Shown here in pieces: positions 31,084 through 39,527 of a DNA stretch of 45,695 nt. The first letter of the stretch is position 1. Every line of letters begins with the position of its first letter. The stretch comes from Oscillospiraceae bacterium (GTDB lineage Bacteria; Bacillota; Clostridia; Oscillospirales; Oscillospiraceae). The notes below the pieces were generated by a model. The model did not search any database, had not been told where the DNA came from, and was given only the letters and a program-made list of their open reading frames with translations. The stretch is taken from contig JAFTXM010000110.1 in assembly GCA_017465025.1 (NCBI GenBank), positions 1 to 45,695 of the forward strand, written 5' to 3'. Position numbers and translations under genes: made by a program.

Positions 31084-32184
31084 TTACTCTTCAAAATCCG
31101 CGGCGCTCACATCCACGGGCTTGGCAGCGGCCTTTGCGGCGGCCTTCTGCGCTCTGGGGCTGAGCTTGTATGCGTTGTCGCGCACTTCCTGCTCTATCTT
31201 GTCGCAGACATCGGGGTTGTTGACAAGATACTCCTTCACGGCATCCTTGCCCTGAACGCGCTGACCGTTGACGGTGAACCATGCGCCGGCCTTGTCGATT
31301 ATCTCAAGCTTCACGGCAAGGTCAACTATCTCGCCCAGCTTGGAGATACCCTCTCCGTACATGATGTCAAACTCGGCCTCGCGGAAGGGGGGAGCGACCT
31401 TATTCTTTACCACCTTCGCACGGGTGCGGTTGCCTATCATCTCGCCGTTGGCCTTCAGGGTCTCAATACGGCGCACGTCAATACGGACGCTGGCGTAGTA
31501 CTTGAGGGCCAGACCGCCGGGGGTGGTCTCAGGGTTGCCGTACATGACGCCTATCTTCTGTCTGAGCTGGTTAATGAAGATGACGGTGCAGTTATTCTTG
31601 GAGATAGCACCGGCCAGCCTTCTCATGGCCTGGCTCATCAGTCTTGCCAGAGCGCCCACAACGGTGTCGCCCACTTCGCCTTCAAGCTCCACTCTGGGGA
31701 TAAGGGCGGCAACGGAGTCCACAACCACTATATCCACAGCGCCGGAGCGCACCAGAGACTCGGCAATGTCCAGCGCCTGCTCACCGGTGTCCGGCTGGGA
31801 GATAAGGAGGCTGTTTATATCCACGCCCAGCTGCTGGGCGTAGGCAGGCTCGAGCGCGTGCTCAACGTCGATATAGGCCGCGTCGCCGCCCGCTTTCTGG
31901 GCGGAGGCAACAGCGTGGAGAGCAAGTGTCGTCTTACCGGAAGCCTCAGGCCCGTATATCTCAATGATACGGCCCTTGGGAAGTCCGCCGATACCCAGCG
32001 CCAGATCCAGCGCCAGGGAGCCTGTGGACAGAGCCTCAACATTGACGGAGATATCGTCGCCAAGGCGCATGATGGTTCCCTTGCCGTAGTCCTTTTCTAT
32101 CTTTGCAATAGCGGTTTCAAGAGCTTTTTTTCTGTCGCTTCCGGCGCTTGACACAACAGCCGGGACTTTTTTCTTCTCTGCCAT
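31084..32184 (-). CDS. recA: Recombinase A
   Basis: 366 residues with Walker [10 protein letters not shown] (78-86), [34 protein letters not shown], the L2 loop [20 protein letters not shown] and [12 protein letters not shown]. The C-terminal domain ends in an Ala/Lys-rich, then acidic tail. It is intact. AGGAGG is close upstream. I saw no SOS box in the 17 bp between prmC and recA, so it may be transcribed from further up. Confidence 0.98.
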   Translation of the reverse strand: MAEKKKVPAVVSSAGSDRKKALETAIAKIEKDYGKGTIMRLGDDISVNVEALSTGSLALDLALGIGGLPKGRIIEIYGPEASGKTTLALHAVASAQKAGGDAAYIDVEHALEPAYAQQLGVDINSLLISQPDTGEQALDIAESLVRSGAVDIVVVDSVAALIPRVELEGEVGDTVVGALARLMSQAMRRLAGAISKNNCTVIFINQLRQKIGVMYGNPETTPGGLALKYYASVRIDVRRIETLKANGEMIGNRTRAKVVKNKVAPPFREAEFDIMYGEGISKLGEIVDLAVKLEIIDKAGAWFTVNGQRVQGKDAVKEYLVNNPDVCDKIEQEVRDNAYKLSPRAQKAAAKAAAKPVDVSAADFEE

Positions 32185-32201
32185 CTTTTTTCCTCCTCAA
32201 C

Positions 32202-33056
32202 TTACATTCTGCCGTAAACGGCTCTTTCCACTCCGAGAGTGTCCTTCCTTGTGCCCACATGGTCAAAGCCTGCGTAGCGCAGCATTTCCGCCACCTCCGC
32301 AGCCTGACCCTCGCCCACCTCGAAGATGAGGTGACCGCCGGGGCGCAGCAGGGATTTCCAGTATTTTATTATCGCCTTGTAAAATTTCAGCCCGTCCTCG
32401 CCGCCGTCCAGCGCCCATGTAGGCTCGTGGTCGCGCACGGAAGTGTCCAGCGTGAGGATTTCCTTGCTTGCTATGTAGGGGGGATTTGAGATTATCATGT
32501 CAAACTCCCCGATGCCCAGCGGGGGAGAGGAGAGCGCATCGGTCTGAACACATATTACCCTGCCCTCCATGCGGTTTGCAGCGATGTTCCTTTTGCACAC
32601 GTCAAGGGCGTTTGCGCTGATGTCCACCGCCACAAGGCGGCTGGCTGGCAGCTCGTGCCCGATAGCGCAGGTGATGCAGCCGCTGCCGCAGCAAAGGTCC
32701 AGTATCCTTGCGTCCATCTTCACACCCACAAGCAGCTCCTTGGCAAGGTCTATGAGCACCTCCGTGTCCATCCGGGGGATGAGCACATCGGGAGTGGTTA
32801 TGATGGGCAGCCCGTAAAACTCCCACACGCCGGTGATATATGCCACCGGCTCACCCTTGAGGCGGCGGGCCGTATATCCCTCCACTTTCTCCTCAATGGC
32901 CTTGCTGGTGTAGAGGTTCATGTCCCTGAGCAACTGGGACACAGTCTTGCCGGCAGCAGCTGCAACAAGCAGCTTTGCCTCAAGGTTATAGCCCTCAACG
33001 CCGCTTTGCCGAAGCAGGTTTCTGGTTGAGAGATAGATGTCGTTATATGTGTTCAT
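32202..33056 (-). CDS. prmC: Peptide chain release factor N5-glutamine methyltransferase
   Basis: Methylates the GGQ glutamine of release factors. The 284-residue protein has an N-terminal helical domain, the SAM-binding ILDLCCGSGCITCAIG, and the catalytic SNPPYIAS motif. GEPVAYITGVWEFYGL precedes the methyltransferase core, as is typical. It is in an order with the DUF1385 gene upstream; rpmE and prfA, often nearby in Clostridia, are not present here. Confidence 0.95.
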   Translation of the reverse strand: MNTYNDIYLSTRNLLRQSGVEGYNLEAKLLVAAAAGKTVSQLLRDMNLYTSKAIEEKVEGYTARRLKGEPVAYITGVWEFYGLPIITTPDVLIPRMDTEVLIDLAKELLVGVKMDARILDLCCGSGCITCAIGHELPASRLVAVDISANALDVCKRNIAANRMEGRVICVQTDALSSPPLGIGEFDMIISNPPYIASKEILTLDTSVRDHEPTWALDGGEDGLKFYKAIIKYWKSLLRPGGHLIFEVGEGQAAEVAEMLRYAGFDHVGTRKDTLGVERAVYGRM

Positions 33057-33086
33057 TGCTTATCCTCAATTTCTCTGCGCTTTGCT

Positions 33087-34040
33087 TCAGTTACCCCACT
33101 CGTCGCTGCCTTCCTCTTCGGGAATGACAAGCTCCATTGCGCGTATGGCGCACTCGATCATCTTGTCGTCCGGCTCGTAAGTGGTGATGTGCTGCAGCCA
33201 CTTGCCCGGTGCGGAGAGTACGGCGGAAAGAATATTGTCATGCTTGCCGCACCAGCGGTTTATCTCATAGCTGATGCCCACGACCACAGGCAGCAGCAAA
33301 AGGTGGCAGCCCATGCGTGCAAAGGTGTTGTCCACCCGGACAACGGAGTTTACAAGAATACTCACCACTACCACGACCAGCAGAAAGCTTGTGCCGCAGC
33401 GGGGGTGGAAGCGGGACTCGCCCCGCACGTTTTCAACGGTCAGCTCCTTGCCGTGCTCATAGCAGAAGATGGTCTTATGCTCTGCCCCGTGGTATGAGAA
33501 CATACGCTTCACATCCGGGACCATGCAGCAAAGCTTCATGTAGATAAGCAGTATCACCACGCGCACAAGACCTTCGGACAGGTTTCGTATCACGTAGTTT
33601 TCGGTAAGCGGCTCAATAATGCCCACGATGAAGGCAGGCAGAAAAATGAAGAGGAACAGGGACAGGGCAATGCCCATCACGACCGCAACGCCGATTATGA
33701 TGTCCTTGGCCTTTTCCTCGGAAAAGTGGGCCTCTATCCACTGGTCGAGCTTGTCCGGCTCACCGGCCTGCTCGATGGGGATAAGGTCGGCAGAGTACAT
33801 AAGAGCTTTCATGCCGTTTATCATGGACGAAAGGAAAATGAAAAGACCGCGTATGAAGGGCCAGCCGAGGATGGGAAATCTTTCCTTGACGACCTTCAGC
33901 TCCTCCACCTTTTCCACAAGGCCCTCGGCGGTGCAGCATACTATTGCCTGCTTTTTAGGGCCGCGCATAAGAATACCTTCCATAAGGGCCTGACCGCCTA
34001 TGGAAGTGCGGAAGGAACAACTGTTCTGATTTTTTGACAT
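33087..34040 (-). CDS. DUF1385 (COG3872) membrane protein, predicted metal-dependent
   Basis: A 317-residue protein widely conserved next to prmC in Clostridia, function unestablished. The start SIGGQALMEGILMRGP is the family signature. Several membrane helices (about 105-140, 155-180, 210-235) flank conserved polar motifs YHGAEHKTIFCYE and SRFHPRCGTSFL, whose His and Cys could bind metal. I chose ATG 34040 with AAGGTGA upstream over the GTG three codons earlier. It is first in the minus-strand cluster. Confidence 0.88.
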   Translation of the reverse strand: MSKNQNSCSFRTSIGGQALMEGILMRGPKKQAIVCCTAEGLVEKVEELKVVKERFPILGWPFIRGLFIFLSSMINGMKALMYSADLIPIEQAGEPDKLDQWIEAHFSEEKAKDIIIGVAVVMGIALSLFLFIFLPAFIVGIIEPLTENYVIRNLSEGLVRVVILLIYMKLCCMVPDVKRMFSYHGAEHKTIFCYEHGKELTVENVRGESRFHPRCGTSFLLVVVVVSILVNSVVRVDNTFARMGCHLLLLPVVVGISYEINRWCGKHDNILSAVLSAPGKWLQHITTYEPDDKMIECAIRAMELVIPEEEGSDEWGN

Positions 34041-34119
34041 TAACTTCACCTTGTATATAAAAAGATTTATCTATGATACAACAATTCCCGGTCACAGAAT
34101 GGAATAAATTGAAAACAAT

Positions 34120-35112
34120 TCAGCCTGCGGTAAGGGGCAGCAGTATGGATATCTGACAGCCGCCGCCTTCGGGGGTGCGGATATCCAGCACTCCGCCGTG
34201 ACGGGTGATTATCTCGTCGCACACGGAAAGACCGATGCCCGTGCCGCGGTTTTTTGAGCTGCCCTTGTAGAACTTTTCCTTTACGTGGCTCAGCTCGCCT
34301 TCGGGTATGCCGCGGCCATAGTCGCGGAATACAATGTGTACGCCGGAGGATACGGCGCTGATGGAAACATCCAGCTTTTCCCCCTCGTTGCCGTGCTTTG
34401 CGGCGTTGTCCAGAATGTTGAGGAATACCTGCTTGAGCCTTTCGGGATCGCCGGGGATAAGCGGGATCTCAGAGGGAGGCTCGGTGTAATTGATCTCCAT
34501 GCCTGCCTGACGGACAAGCTCCCCATATGTGAAGAGGGCATCCTCCAGCTCTGCGGTGATGTCGATAAGCTCCACATTAAGGTTGAAGCGCCCGTCCTGA
34601 ATTCTGGTAAACTCCAGCAGCTCTGCCACCATGCCGGTGAGTCTTTCCGCTTCCTTGGAGATAATATTTATGCCCCGGAGGGAATCGTTCTGCACGGCAG
34701 GGTCATAGGCGATGGTCTCCGCCCAGCCGGTGATGGCAGTCAAGGGAGTGCGCAGCTCATGTGATACCTGGGATATGAACTCAACGCGGGATTTTTCCGC
34801 CATTGCCACCTTTTCGGACATATTGTTTATCTCGGAGGTCAAAGAGCCAAGCTCGTTTACAAACTTGTCCTCCATCTGTAAACCGTAGCGGCCCTCTGCG
34901 ATTTTTCTTGCAAAAACCGTAAGCTCACTGATAGGGCCGGACACGCATACGTAAAACCAGATATTCAGCAGAACAAGGTATGAGCAGCTGAGCATCATCA
35001 CGATTATGCCCAGAGCACTGTAGCCTCTTGTGGTAAACACGATGCCAAGGATAAGCAGCACGACGGCAATGGCTGACGACACAAAAAGCTGACTTTTAAG
35101 TGATTTGAACAT
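34120..35112 (-). CDS. Sensor histidine kinase with minimal sensory region
   Basis: 330 residues: two close membrane helices (about 9-27 and 33-56) with almost no extracellular loop, a HAMP domain (about 58-105), and HisKA with His118 in FISQVSHELRTPL. A HATPase domain follows with NILDNAAKHGNEG (N box), RDYGRGIP (G1) and RGTGIGLSVCDEI (G2). It probably senses within the membrane or through a partner protein. It follows its response regulator by 32 bp. The pairing is PhoR/WalK-like in general type, but the stimulus is unknown. Confidence 0.93.
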   Translation of the reverse strand: MFKSLKSQLFVSSAIAVVLLILGIVFTTRGYSALGIIVMMLSCSYLVLLNIWFYVCVSGPISELTVFARKIAEGRYGLQMEDKFVNELGSLTSEINNMSEKVAMAEKSRVEFISQVSHELRTPLTAITGWAETIAYDPAVQNDSLRGINIISKEAERLTGMVAELLEFTRIQDGRFNLNVELIDITAELEDALFTYGELVRQAGMEINYTEPPSEIPLIPGDPERLKQVFLNILDNAAKHGNEGEKLDVSISAVSSGVHIVFRDYGRGIPEGELSHVKEKFYKGSSKNRGTGIGLSVCDEIITRHGGVLDIRTPEGGGCQISILLPLTAG

Positions 35113-35144
35113 TTAAGTCTACTTCCTGAACACAGATTGTTGAA

Positions 35145-35834
35145 TCAATAGCCCCACTTGTAGCCGTAACCCCAAACGGTTGTCAGATACTCAGGCTCGG
35201 TGGGATCGCTCTCTATCTTGATGCGGAGTCTGCGGATGTTCACGTCCACGGTTTTAAGCTCGCCGGTGAAGGTGTTGCCCCACACTGCGGCGAGAATGTC
35301 CTCTCTGGACATGGCCTTGCCGGGGTTTTCCATGAAAAGCTTCATCAGCATATACTCTATCTGCGTAAGCTTCAGCCGCTGACCGTCCTTTTCAAGGGTG
35401 CGGTTTCTGGTGTTGAGCAGGAAAGGCCCGCTGGATATCTCAGAGCTGGACTTTTCGTCGTCACCCACGCCCAGGCGGCGGATAAGTGCGTCCACACGGG
35501 CGGTAAGCTCGGCGGGGGAGAAGGGCTTGGTAACATAGTCGTCGGCGCCGGTCATAAGCCCGGTGACCTTGTCGATCTCCTGGCTCTTGGCAGTGAGCAT
35601 GATAATGCCCATCTTGGAGCCTGTGGCGCGTATGCGGCGGCAGACCTCAAAACCGTCAATATCCGGCAGCATAACGTCCAGAAGCGCAAGGCAGATATCC
35701 GGGTTGACCTTCAGCTTCTCCAGCGCCATTGCGCCGTTTTCCGCCTCAATGGGCTCATAGCCGCTGCGCCGCAGGTTGATGACCACAAAACTGCGGATAT
35801 TGGATTCATCCTCAAGAACCAGAATTTTCTTCAT
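35145..35834 (-). CDS. OmpR/PhoB-family response regulator
   Basis: 229 residues. The receiver domain has the acidic pocket Glu8/Asp9, phosphoacceptor Asp53 (LLDVMLP), the conserved Thr in MLTAKSQ and Lys in YVTKPF. A winged-helix DNA-binding domain follows (about 130-229), with LTQIEYMLMKLF and VDVNIRRLRIKIE, ending TVWGYGYKW. ATG 35834 has AGGAGG 11 nt upstream. It is co-transcribed with the kinase. An inverted repeat at 35970-35988 upstream could be its own binding site. Confidence 0.94.
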   Translation of the reverse strand: MKKILVLEDESNIRSFVVINLRRSGYEPIEAENGAMALEKLKVNPDICLALLDVMLPDIDGFEVCRRIRATGSKMGIIMLTAKSQEIDKVTGLMTGADDYVTKPFSPAELTARVDALIRRLGVGDDEKSSSEISSGPFLLNTRNRTLEKDGQRLKLTQIEYMLMKLFMENPGKAMSREDILAAVWGNTFTGELKTVDVNIRRLRIKIESDPTEPEYLTTVWGYGYKWGY

Positions 35835-35969
35835 GATATATAAGTCCTCCTGTAAAGAAGATTGATTTTGTATTTTGCGCAGGGACATAATTATAGATAC
35901 TAAATTATAACACACATTTTACAAAATGGGTAGTCAAAGTTTCAAGAAAATTTAAATTATTTTCATAGG

Positions 35970-35988
35970 GTTAACAGATTATGTTAAC
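35970..35988. promoter_or_regulatory. GTTAACA inverted repeat upstream of the response regulator
   Basis: GTTAACA-N5-TGTTAAC, with a further TTAACA at 36007-36012. Reading minus, TATAAT-like hexamers lie at 35909-35904 and 35895-35890, but no good -35 was found, as expected for an activator-dependent promoter. It is in the 337-bp gene-less divergent region. Confidence 0.5.
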
Positions 35989-36106
35989 TCCCCAAAGAAC
36001 AGGCCATTAACATGGTGGAAAATGAAACGTTTCTGTAATTATAGTGAAATGTCAAGTGCATAGGGAGATTATAACCATGTATCCGACTTAAGTGTACTTT
36101 CACATC

Positions 36107-36135
36107 TCGACTATTTTGTGCTATTATGATATAAT
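36107..36135 (+). promoter_or_regulatory. Promoter of the GTPase-nuclease/ylmH operon
   Basis: TCGACT (36107-36112), 17 bp, TATAAT (36130-36135), 36 bp before the TTG start. Confidence 0.7.
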
Positions 36136-36171
36136 ACTTAGGTTAAATTTGGCCAAGAGGGGAACTTTCCG

Positions 36172-38772
36172 TTGGATACGAAGAAAGAGGGCGCAAAAAA
36201 GAATATCTGCGTCGGCATCCTTGCCCACGTTGACGCGGGGAAAACCACTCTCAGCGAGGCCATGCTCTACCTCTCCGGCAGGATAAAAAAGCTGGGCCGT
36301 GTAGACCATAGAGACAGCTTTCTTGACACCCATGAGCTTGAGCGTGAGCGGGGCATAACCATATTCTCCAAGCAGGCCATGCTTGAGCTGGGCGATACTG
36401 CCATAACTTTGCTTGACACCCCCGGCCACGTGGATTTTTCCGGCGAAGCTGAGCGGGCTTTGCAGGTGATGGATTACGCCGTGCTGGCTCTCAGCGGTAC
36501 AGCCGGTGTGCAGGCCCATACCCGCACTCTCTGGCAGCTGCTTGAAAACTACCATATTCCCACCTTTATATTTGTAACAAAAATGGATCTGCCCGTCTGT
36601 GACCGTAAGGCTATCACAGCGGATATTCTTGCACAGCTTGGAGAAAGCTGTGTGGATTTCAGCGCGGCGGAAGAGGTCTGGATGGAGAGCGCCGCCATGT
36701 GCAGCGAAAAGGCTATGGAGCGCTATCTTGAAAACGGCAGCCTCGACGATGCCGATATAGCCCAGCTTGTGCGCGACTGCAAGCTCCACCCCTGCTTTTT
36801 CGGCTCCGGGCTTAAAACCGACGGTGTGGACGCGCTTTTGTATGCCCTTGATAAATATACCCTCCCGCAGGACTACACTGAAGAATTTGGCGCAAAGGTA
36901 TTCAAAATAGCAAGGGACACCCAAAACCAGCGCATGAGCTTTGTCAAGCTCACCGGCGGGGAGCTTAAGGTCCGCTCACTTCTCAAATACAAAAACGAAC
37001 AGGGCGAGGAACGGGAAGAAAAGGTAAACCAGCTTCGCCTCTACTCCGGCAATAAATTCACCGCCGTTGACAGCGTGAGCGCAGGTCAGGTCTGCGCTGT
37101 GCTGGGCCTCAGCGAGAGCTGGCCCGGTCAGGGGCTGGGTGCGGAAAAGGATGCGCCCGCACCTATTCTCGAGCCTGTGATGAGCTACAATGTGATTTTG
37201 CCCCCGAAAGTGGATCAAAGGCTTTTTTTGCCAAAGCTCATGCTTTTGCAGGAGGAAGAGCCCCTTTTCCGTATCCTCCGGGACACAAGGCGCGGCGGCA
37301 TATGCGTCCACCTTATGGGCAGGGTGCAGCAGGAAATATTCAAAAGACTGGTGAAGGACCGCTTTGACGTGGAGGTCGCACTGGATGCAGGCAGAGTTCT
37401 CTATAAGGAGACCATTGAAAACCGTGTGGAGGGCATGGGTCACTTTGAGCCTTTGCGCCACTATGCGGAGGTGCACCTTATTCTGGAGCCTCTGCCCCGC
37501 GGCAGCGGCATCGTGGTGGATACCCTTTGCAGCGAGGACGAGCTGGACCGTAACTGGCAGCGGCTTATCCTCACCCACGTGCTGGAGCGCAGCCACCCCG
37601 GCGTGCTCACCGGCTCACCCATTACTGACATTAAAATAAGCCTTGGCGCAGGCCGGGCCCATATAAAGCACACCGAAGGCGGCGATTTCCGTCAGGCCAC
37701 CTACAGGGCCATCCGTCAGGGACTTATGCAGGCCAAAAGCGTGCTTTTGGAGCCTTATTATGCCTTCACCATGGATGTGCCGCCCGAGCAGATAGGCCGC
37801 GCCATTTCCGATATCCGCGCCATGAACGGGCATATAGAACCCACTGAGGACGCAGGGGATATGACGAGGCTTACAGGCCACGCCCCCGTTGCTGCCATGA
37901 GCGACTATATGGAGGAGCTTGTGGCCTATACCCATGGCAGAGGCCGCCTTTCCCTCAAACCCGACGGCTACAGACCCTGCAAAAACCAGCAGGCCGTTGT
38001 GGAGAGCATCGGCTACAGCGCCGAGGCCGATGTGGACAACCCGGCAGACTCCGTATTCTGCGCCCATGGCGGCGCTGTGACCATAAAGTGGGACAAGGTG
38101 CGCGAGTATATGCACCTTGAAAGCGTGCTTGCGGAAAGACTCTCAACTGCACCCCCTGTGAGGAGGAGACCCAGTCTGGATATAGACGAGCGTGAGCTGG
38201 AGGCCATCATGGAGCGGGAGTTTGGCCCGATAAAGCGGCCTGTATACAATGCCCCTTTCAGGAATGAAGCCCCCGAAAGGCCCGTCACCATCAGCAATAA
38301 AAAAGACTATATCATTGTTGACGGCTATAACCTTATCTTTGCCTGGGATGAGCTTAAAGCCCTTGCCAAAGAGCGTCTTGACCTTGCCCGCGGCAGACTT
38401 ATGGATATACTTTCAAGCTATGCCGGCTATACAAAGGCAAAGCTGGTACTGGTCTTTGACGGCTACAGAAACCCCGGCAGCCCCGGTTCAAAGCTTGAAT
38501 ACCACAATATCCACGTGGCCTACACCAAGGACGGGGAGACAGCGGATGTTTATATTGAGCGGCTTCTGGACGAAATAGGCAAAAACTACTCCGTCCGCGT
38601 TATTACCAGCGATAATCTTATCCGTGTCTCTGCCATGCGCTCCGGTGTGCTGCGCACATCCTCCGGTGAATTTTCCAAGGAATTGGAGTGGACCTTGGAG
38701 CAGATAGAGCAGGTTCTCAGCAAAACCAATCTCTCTGCCCACAGAACTTTGTTGAAAGATGGAAAACAGTGA
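36172..38772 (+). CDS. TetM/EF-G-like ribosomal GTPase fused to a Rae1/YacP-type NYN endoribonuclease
   Basis: 866 residues from a TTG start with GAGGGG about 10 nt upstream. Residues 1 to about 610 form a translation GTPase of the ribosome-protection type: P-loop AHVDAGKTT, the switch region ERERGITI, DTPGHVDF, TKMD, then domains II-V ending DYMEELVAYTHGRGRLSL as in TetM. A connector (about 620-710) includes VFCAHGGAVTIKWDKVREYM. Residues about 713-845 are an NYN domain resembling B. subtilis Rae1 (YacP), a nuclease that cuts mRNA in the ribosomal A site. The acidic residues Asp717, Asp763, Asp792 and Asp814 are all present. It overlaps ylmH by 14 bp. A role in clearing or cutting stalled ribosome complexes is inferred. 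Automated annotation may call it tetracycline resistance. Confidence 0.88.
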   Translation: MDTKKEGAKKNICVGILAHVDAGKTTLSEAMLYLSGRIKKLGRVDHRDSFLDTHELERERGITIFSKQAMLELGDTAITLLDTPGHVDFSGEAERALQVMDYAVLALSGTAGVQAHTRTLWQLLENYHIPTFIFVTKMDLPVCDRKAITADILAQLGESCVDFSAAEEVWMESAAMCSEKAMERYLENGSLDDADIAQLVRDCKLHPCFFGSGLKTDGVDALLYALDKYTLPQDYTEEFGAKVFKIARDTQNQRMSFVKLTGGELKVRSLLKYKNEQGEEREEKVNQLRLYSGNKFTAVDSVSAGQVCAVLGLSESWPGQGLGAEKDAPAPILEPVMSYNVILPPKVDQRLFLPKLMLLQEEEPLFRILRDTRRGGICVHLMGRVQQEIFKRLVKDRFDVEVALDAGRVLYKETIENRVEGMGHFEPLRHYAEVHLILEPLPRGSGIVVDTLCSEDELDRNWQRLILTHVLERSHPGVLTGSPITDIKISLGAGRAHIKHTEGGDFRQATYRAIRQGLMQAKSVLLEPYYAFTMDVPPEQIGRAISDIRAMNGHIEPTEDAGDMTRLTGHAPVAAMSDYMEELVAYTHGRGRLSLKPDGYRPCKNQQAVVESIGYSAEADVDNPADSVFCAHGGAVTIKWDKVREYMHLESVLAERLSTAPPVRRRPSLDIDERELEAIMEREFGPIKRPVYNAPFRNEAPERPVTISNKKDYIIVDGYNLIFAWDELKALAKERLDLARGRLMDILSSYAGYTKAKLVLVFDGYRNPGSPGSKLEYHNIHVAYTKDGETADVYIERLLDEIGKNYSVRVITSDNLIRVSAMRSGVLRTSSGEFSKELEWTLEQIEQVLSKTNLSAHRTLLKDGKQ

Positions 38773-39505
38773 ACTTATAAAACGGGCGGAGGATCTCCGC
38801 GCCCGCTGTGAAAAAAGCTGCACCCTGACACATACGAATTTTCTCACCCCCGCCGAGAGCTATGAAATATCCCTCTGGGCGAAGCACAGAAGCGACTGTA
38901 CCCTTGTTTTCTCCGGCGGTCAGACCGACTGCGAGCGCACCGTGGCTTTCTTTCTGCCATACTATATGGATGAGGAGAGCTTTGATGTGTCCGAATATAT
39001 CTCCGCCATGAAGATAACTGCCCATTTCGGTACTCCCGGACACAGGGACTATATGGGCTCTATCCTCGGCATGGGCATAGGGCGGGAATGGCTGGGGGAT
39101 ATCCGCGCGGTGGACAATACGGCCTATGTGCTGTGCCTGCCGAGTGTGCTGGAGCATCTTCTGGGCATAGAAAAGGTAGGCCGCTGCGGCGTAAAATGTG
39201 AGAGACTGGAACTTTCAAGCCTGCCTGAGATAGATCGCAAGGTGAAGAAAGTGAGCTTTTCTGTCATGAGCATGCGCCTTGACGCGGTGGCAGCGGGGCT
39301 TTTCAGTCTCAGCCGTTCCGAGTGCGCCCGGCAGATAAATGAGGGCAGACTGACCCTCAATTATAAAGAGGTAACGAAAGTGGATGCGCCGGTGCGGGAG
39401 GGGGATATTCTCTCCCTTCGCGGCAGCGGCAAGGGGCAGATCACCGGAACAGGCGGCTCATCCCGGAAGGGTCGGCTTTTCGTGTACGGTGAGATATATA
39501 AATAG
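38759..39505 (+). CDS. ylmH: YlmH-like S4-domain RNA-binding protein
   Basis: 248 residues. The N-terminal YlmH domain (about 20-165) has FLTPAESYEISLWA, FGTPGHRDYMGSILGMGI and LGDIRAVDNTAYVLC. The C-terminal S4 domain (about 178-240) is SMRLDAVAAGLFSLSRSECA, then INEGRLTLNYK. In B. subtilis YlmH binds ribosomal 50S subunits and can act in ribosome-associated quality control. There it sits in the division gene cluster; here it overlaps the GTPase-nuclease gene by 14 bp, so the two are translationally coupled and probably work together. Confidence 0.88.
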   Translation: MENSELIKRAEDLRARCEKSCTLTHTNFLTPAESYEISLWAKHRSDCTLVFSGGQTDCERTVAFFLPYYMDEESFDVSEYISAMKITAHFGTPGHRDYMGSILGMGIGREWLGDIRAVDNTAYVLCLPSVLEHLLGIEKVGRCGVKCERLELSSLPEIDRKVKKVSFSVMSMRLDAVAAGLFSLSRSECARQINEGRLTLNYKEVTKVDAPVREGDILSLRGSGKGQITGTGGSSRKGRLFVYGEIYK

Positions 39506-39527
39506 AAAGAGAAAGGGAGCGGAAATT

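Noticed and set aside
36172-38772. Tetracycline resistance gene (tetM/tetO type)
   Set aside because: The GTPase part is similar, but the C-terminal nuclease fusion, core-genome setting and ylmH overlap point to a housekeeping ribosome factor; no evidence of resistance.
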